DNA from: JAIVHA01 sp965367295
Lineage (GTDB): Bacteria; Pseudomonadota; Gammaproteobacteria; DSM-19610
Direction of reading: 5' to 3'
NCBI GenBank assembly: GCA_965367295.1
Contig: CBDUHN010000070.1
Span: forward strand, 1-7,013
Length of the DNA: 7,013 bases
Shown: in pieces, positions 5,389 to 7,013 of the stretch
Layout: the number at the start of each line of letters is the position of its first letter
Numbering within the stretch: the stretch's first letter is position 1
Position numbers and translations under genes: made by a program
The notes under the pieces: generated by a model
The model's database searches: none
What the model was told of the DNA's origin: nothing
Seen by the model: only the letters and a program-made list of their open reading frames with translations

Positions 5389-6571
5389 AAACCGCCTGCA
5401 CCAGCTACGCCGACAGAGTGGACAGGACTCCAGCACTCCACGGGCGGCCAGTATTGCGGAACGCATGGGGAAGATGCGGGTGCGCAAGCCGCCATCGCCC
5501 ATGGAGGTGGTGAAAATCAGCGATGAGCTGCTGGCGGTGCGCGTCGGCGGGTGGGTCGAGGCACCGGGGCTGATCGTCATCGAACAACGGCTCAGCCGGC
5601 AGGAACAGCACGGTGGCTTCGTGTTGCAGCAGCTGTTTGCCAATGACGGTGTGTTGCCCGAGGTGGAGGGGATCGCGCCGGAATCGCTGGTCTTCATGGA
5701 TACCGAAACCACCGGCCTTGCCGGTGGCAGCGGCACGCTGGTGTTCCTGCTGGGACTGGCGCGGCTCGAAGCCGACGCCCTGGTGGTGCGCCAGTACCTG
5801 CTGACGGCCTTTTCCGGTGAACAGCCCATGCTCACCTCGGCGTCCGCATGGCTGGCCGACGCACGGGCCATGGTTACCTATAACGGCAAGAGCTTCGACG
5901 CGCCCCTGCTGACCACCCGCGCCCGGCTCGCCGGCGTGGCGGATGCCTTTGGTGAACTGGAACACATCGACCTGCTGCACACCACCCGTCGCGCCTTCGG
6001 CTCACGCTGGGAGGACTGCCGGCTGGCCACGGTGGAAAAGGAACTGCTCAAATTCACCCGTCTCGATGACCTGCCCGGTGCCGAGGCCCCCGAGGCCTGG
6101 CATGAATGGGTACACCTGGGGCGCTTCGATCGCCTGCCCGGGGTGGCCGAACACAACTACTGGGACCTGGTATCCCTGGCGGCATTGCTGCCCCTGCTCG
6201 GTGAAGTGCATCGCAACCCGCGCATGTGGAATGCCGATGTACTGGCCTTTGCCCGCGCCCATATCAAATCCAAGCGTTATGAGCATGCCCGGCTGTTGCT
6301 GGAACAATGCCGTGAGGGCCTCTGTGACAAAGGCCTGCTGGAACTCGCCTGGCTGTACCGCCGCGACAACGACTGGGAACAGGCCCGCACGATCTGGGAA
6401 CCGCTGGCAGAGGCGGGCAGCAGCGAAGCACGCGAATGGCTTGCCAAGTATTACGAGCATGTGGCCAAGGACCTGAAACAGGCGCTGGACCATGCCTATG
6501 CACTGCCCGAACAGGATTGCCACGACCAGCGCCGCAAACGGCTGGAGGACCGGCTGGCAAAGGCCGGCTGA
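5378..6571 (+). CDS. mrfB: MrfB-like DEDD exonuclease (YprB ribonuclease H-like domain) with C-terminal TPR-like helices
   Basis: The protein has 397 residues. The catalytic motifs of a DEDD-type exonuclease are visible: D108 and E110 (FMDTETTGL), D174 in YNGKSFDAPLL, D198 in HIDLLHTTRRAF, and H259-x3-D263 in EHNYWDLVSL. Residues 1-100 are a helical and basic N-terminal part, and roughly 285-397 are TPR-like helices, probably for protein contacts. The family is PF13482-type RNase H-like; B. subtilis MrfB (YprB) is a metal-dependent exonuclease that works with MrfA in removal of mitomycin C adducts. The ATG overlaps the mrfA stop by 11 nt, with GGAG 10 nt upstream inside mrfA, so translation is probably coupled. 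Which residue serves as the fourth acid (D198 or D263) cannot be settled from sequence alone, but all are present, so the enzyme should be active. Confidence 0.92.
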   Translation: MTIKNRLHQLRRQSGQDSSTPRAASIAERMGKMRVRKPPSPMEVVKISDELLAVRVGGWVEAPGLIVIEQRLSRQEQHGGFVLQQLFANDGVLPEVEGIAPESLVFMDTETTGLAGGSGTLVFLLGLARLEADALVVRQYLLTAFSGEQPMLTSASAWLADARAMVTYNGKSFDAPLLTTRARLAGVADAFGELEHIDLLHTTRRAFGSRWEDCRLATVEKELLKFTRLDDLPGAEAPEAWHEWVHLGRFDRLPGVAEHNYWDLVSLAALLPLLGEVHRNPRMWNADVLAFARAHIKSKRYEHARLLLEQCREGLCDKGLLELAWLYRRDNDWEQARTIWEPLAEAGSSEAREWLAKYYEHVAKDLKQALDHAYALPEQDCHDQRRKRLEDRLAKAG

Positions 6572-6602
6572 TCCCCCTTGCCGCACCCCTCTTTCCCTGT
6601 AG

Positions 6603-6620
6603 GTACGAATTCATTCGGAC
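6603..6620 (+). repeat. REP hairpin C downstream of mrfB, with GTAG tag
   Basis: GTACGAATTCATTCGGAC differs from REP B by one base (A for C at the third position), which breaks one stem pair. A full GTAG tag lies immediately 5' at 6599-6602, the arrangement expected of RAYT substrates. It begins 31 nt past the mrfB stop and is the only stem-forming element there, so it may act as the 3' end of the mrfAB transcript; no T-run follows. Confidence 0.8.
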
Positions 6621-6860
6621 ACTTTCAGCGCTCCAGGCCAATCCCCGTCAAACACCACAACCCAGGTGCTTCCACCCCTCTCTTTACCGAACGGTATATT
6701 CCGATCAGAGAGCCAGGAATCATGGTCGGTATATCCACGCCAATAACCGCGCAAGCCCGTTTTTCCCGCATTACTTCAACAGTATATCCTGCACGCTTTG
6801 GTTCCCGATCATGGATGTTATCGTGCACGCGCCCGTTTAACCCGGAAAAGGCCAGATAAC

Positions 6861-6873
6861 CGGGCACCTGCAC
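6861..6873 (+). repeat. CGGGCACCTGCAC repeat, copy 1
   Basis: This 13-mer is identical to the copy at 6966-6978. It is preceded by GATAAC and followed by GTTATTA, so the outer bases ATAAC and GTTAT form a short inverted repeat around it. Confidence 0.55.
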
Positions 6874-6965
6874 GTTATTACAGGCAGGCTTGCCAGTGAT
6901 TGGAAAAAAAGTTTATAAATGAGCCAATAAAAAGAAAGAACAGGCAAGGGGCGGCGGGATGATAT

Positions 6966-6978
6966 CGGGCACCTGCAC
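6966..6978 (+). repeat. CGGGCACCTGCAC repeat, copy 2
   Basis: This exact 13-bp match to copy 1 starts 105 bp downstream of it. The flanks are related (GATAT before, TATTAACA after), so the repeat unit may be nearer 25 bp with small differences. Confidence 0.55.
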
Positions 6979-7005
6979 TATTAACACCCACAATTGGCGA
7001 TTAAC

Positions 7006-7013
7006 CGGGCACG
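7006..7013 (+). repeat. Partial third copy of the CGGGCAC repeat at the window edge
   Basis: CGGGCACG at the edge is preceded by GATTAAC, like copy 1 (GATAAC). After CGGGCAC it reads G rather than C, so it is either diverged or a shorter variant. The rest is outside the window. Confidence 0.35.

Larger units (their letters stand above)
6621..7013. other. Stretch without a confident gene, lower GC than its neighbours
   Basis: This stretch is visibly richer in A and T than the genes to the left, especially 6900-6945. The longest open frames are an 82-codon minus-strand frame opening with GTG at 6873 and a 93-codon plus-strand frame from 6578; neither has a Shine-Dalgarno site, and the latter runs across REP C. 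The segment contains a short repeat family (6861, 6966, 7006) and three GTATATYC motifs (6694, 6729, 6782). No tRNA, terminator or CRISPR structure was seen. It may be the edge of an accessory region. Confidence 0.6.

Noticed and set aside
4057..5401. Long minus-strand frames of 374 and 288 codons opposite mrfA
   Set aside because: They are antisense to a helicase with all motifs intact, their residue composition (His-, Arg- and Gly-rich, no domain) is that of a GC-rich shadow frame, and no ribosome binding site was seen.
6572..6620. Intrinsic terminator after mrfB
   Set aside because: The only good stem is REP C and it is not followed by a run of T; transcription may still end there by other means.
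6578..6859. A 93-codon plus-strand frame as a gene
   Set aside because: It runs through REP C, starts 7 nt after the mrfB stop without a ribosome binding site, and has no domain-like sequence.
6625..6873. An 82-codon minus-strand frame as a gene
   Set aside because: It opens with GTG inside a repeated 13-mer, has no Shine-Dalgarno site, and its product has no family I recognise. It cannot be excluded, but support is too weak to call.
6861..7013. CRISPR array at the right end
   Set aside because: The repeat is only 13 bp, its spacing is irregular (105 and 40 bp), the third copy is diverged, and no cas gene is present.

Overview
The window looks like chromosomal DNA of a GC-rich proteobacterium, most likely gammaproteobacterial. 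The evidence is a proteobacterial-type REP/RAYT system, a membrane-anchored c-type cytochrome, GC-rich codon use and strong Shine-Dalgarno sites. No rRNA or other taxonomic marker is present, so the assignment is tentative.

Layout. Positions 1-1417 (minus strand) hold a two-gene unit: a TauD/TfdA-type Fe(II)/2-oxoglutarate dioxygenase (473-1417), then, 6 nt downstream, a membrane-anchored mono-heme cytochrome c cut by the left edge (1-466). Upstream of this unit are a perfect 7-bp dyad with a -35-like TTGACA inside it, and a short gene for a 42% proline protein (1469-1672, minus) with an excellent ribosome binding site. Positions 1729-2294 are a REP-associated tyrosine transposase (RAYT) gene bracketed by two outward-pointing REP hairpins. 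A third copy of the same REP lies at 6603-6620.

The core of the window is a DNA-damage module. lexA (2305-2907, minus) is transcribed divergently from a MrfA-like DExH helicase (2995-5388, plus) and a MrfB-like DEDD exonuclease (5378-6571, plus; 11-nt overlap with mrfA). In Bacillus subtilis MrfA and MrfB repair mitomycin C lesions. The 87-bp space between lexA and mrfA contains two copies of GTTC-N7-GTTC in inverted orientation. This is the SOS-box architecture described for Alphaproteobacteria, not the CTGT-N8-ACAG box of enteric bacteria. The LexA recognition helix (LASRGSLHKHI) also resembles the alphaproteobacterial and Gram-positive type. Together these suggest that one operator block controls lexA and the mrfAB repair operon, making mrfAB SOS-regulated here.

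The right end (6621-7013) is visibly less GC-rich, has no convincing gene, and carries three copies (one cut off) of a CGGGCACCTGCAC-type repeat. It may be the edge of an accessory region.
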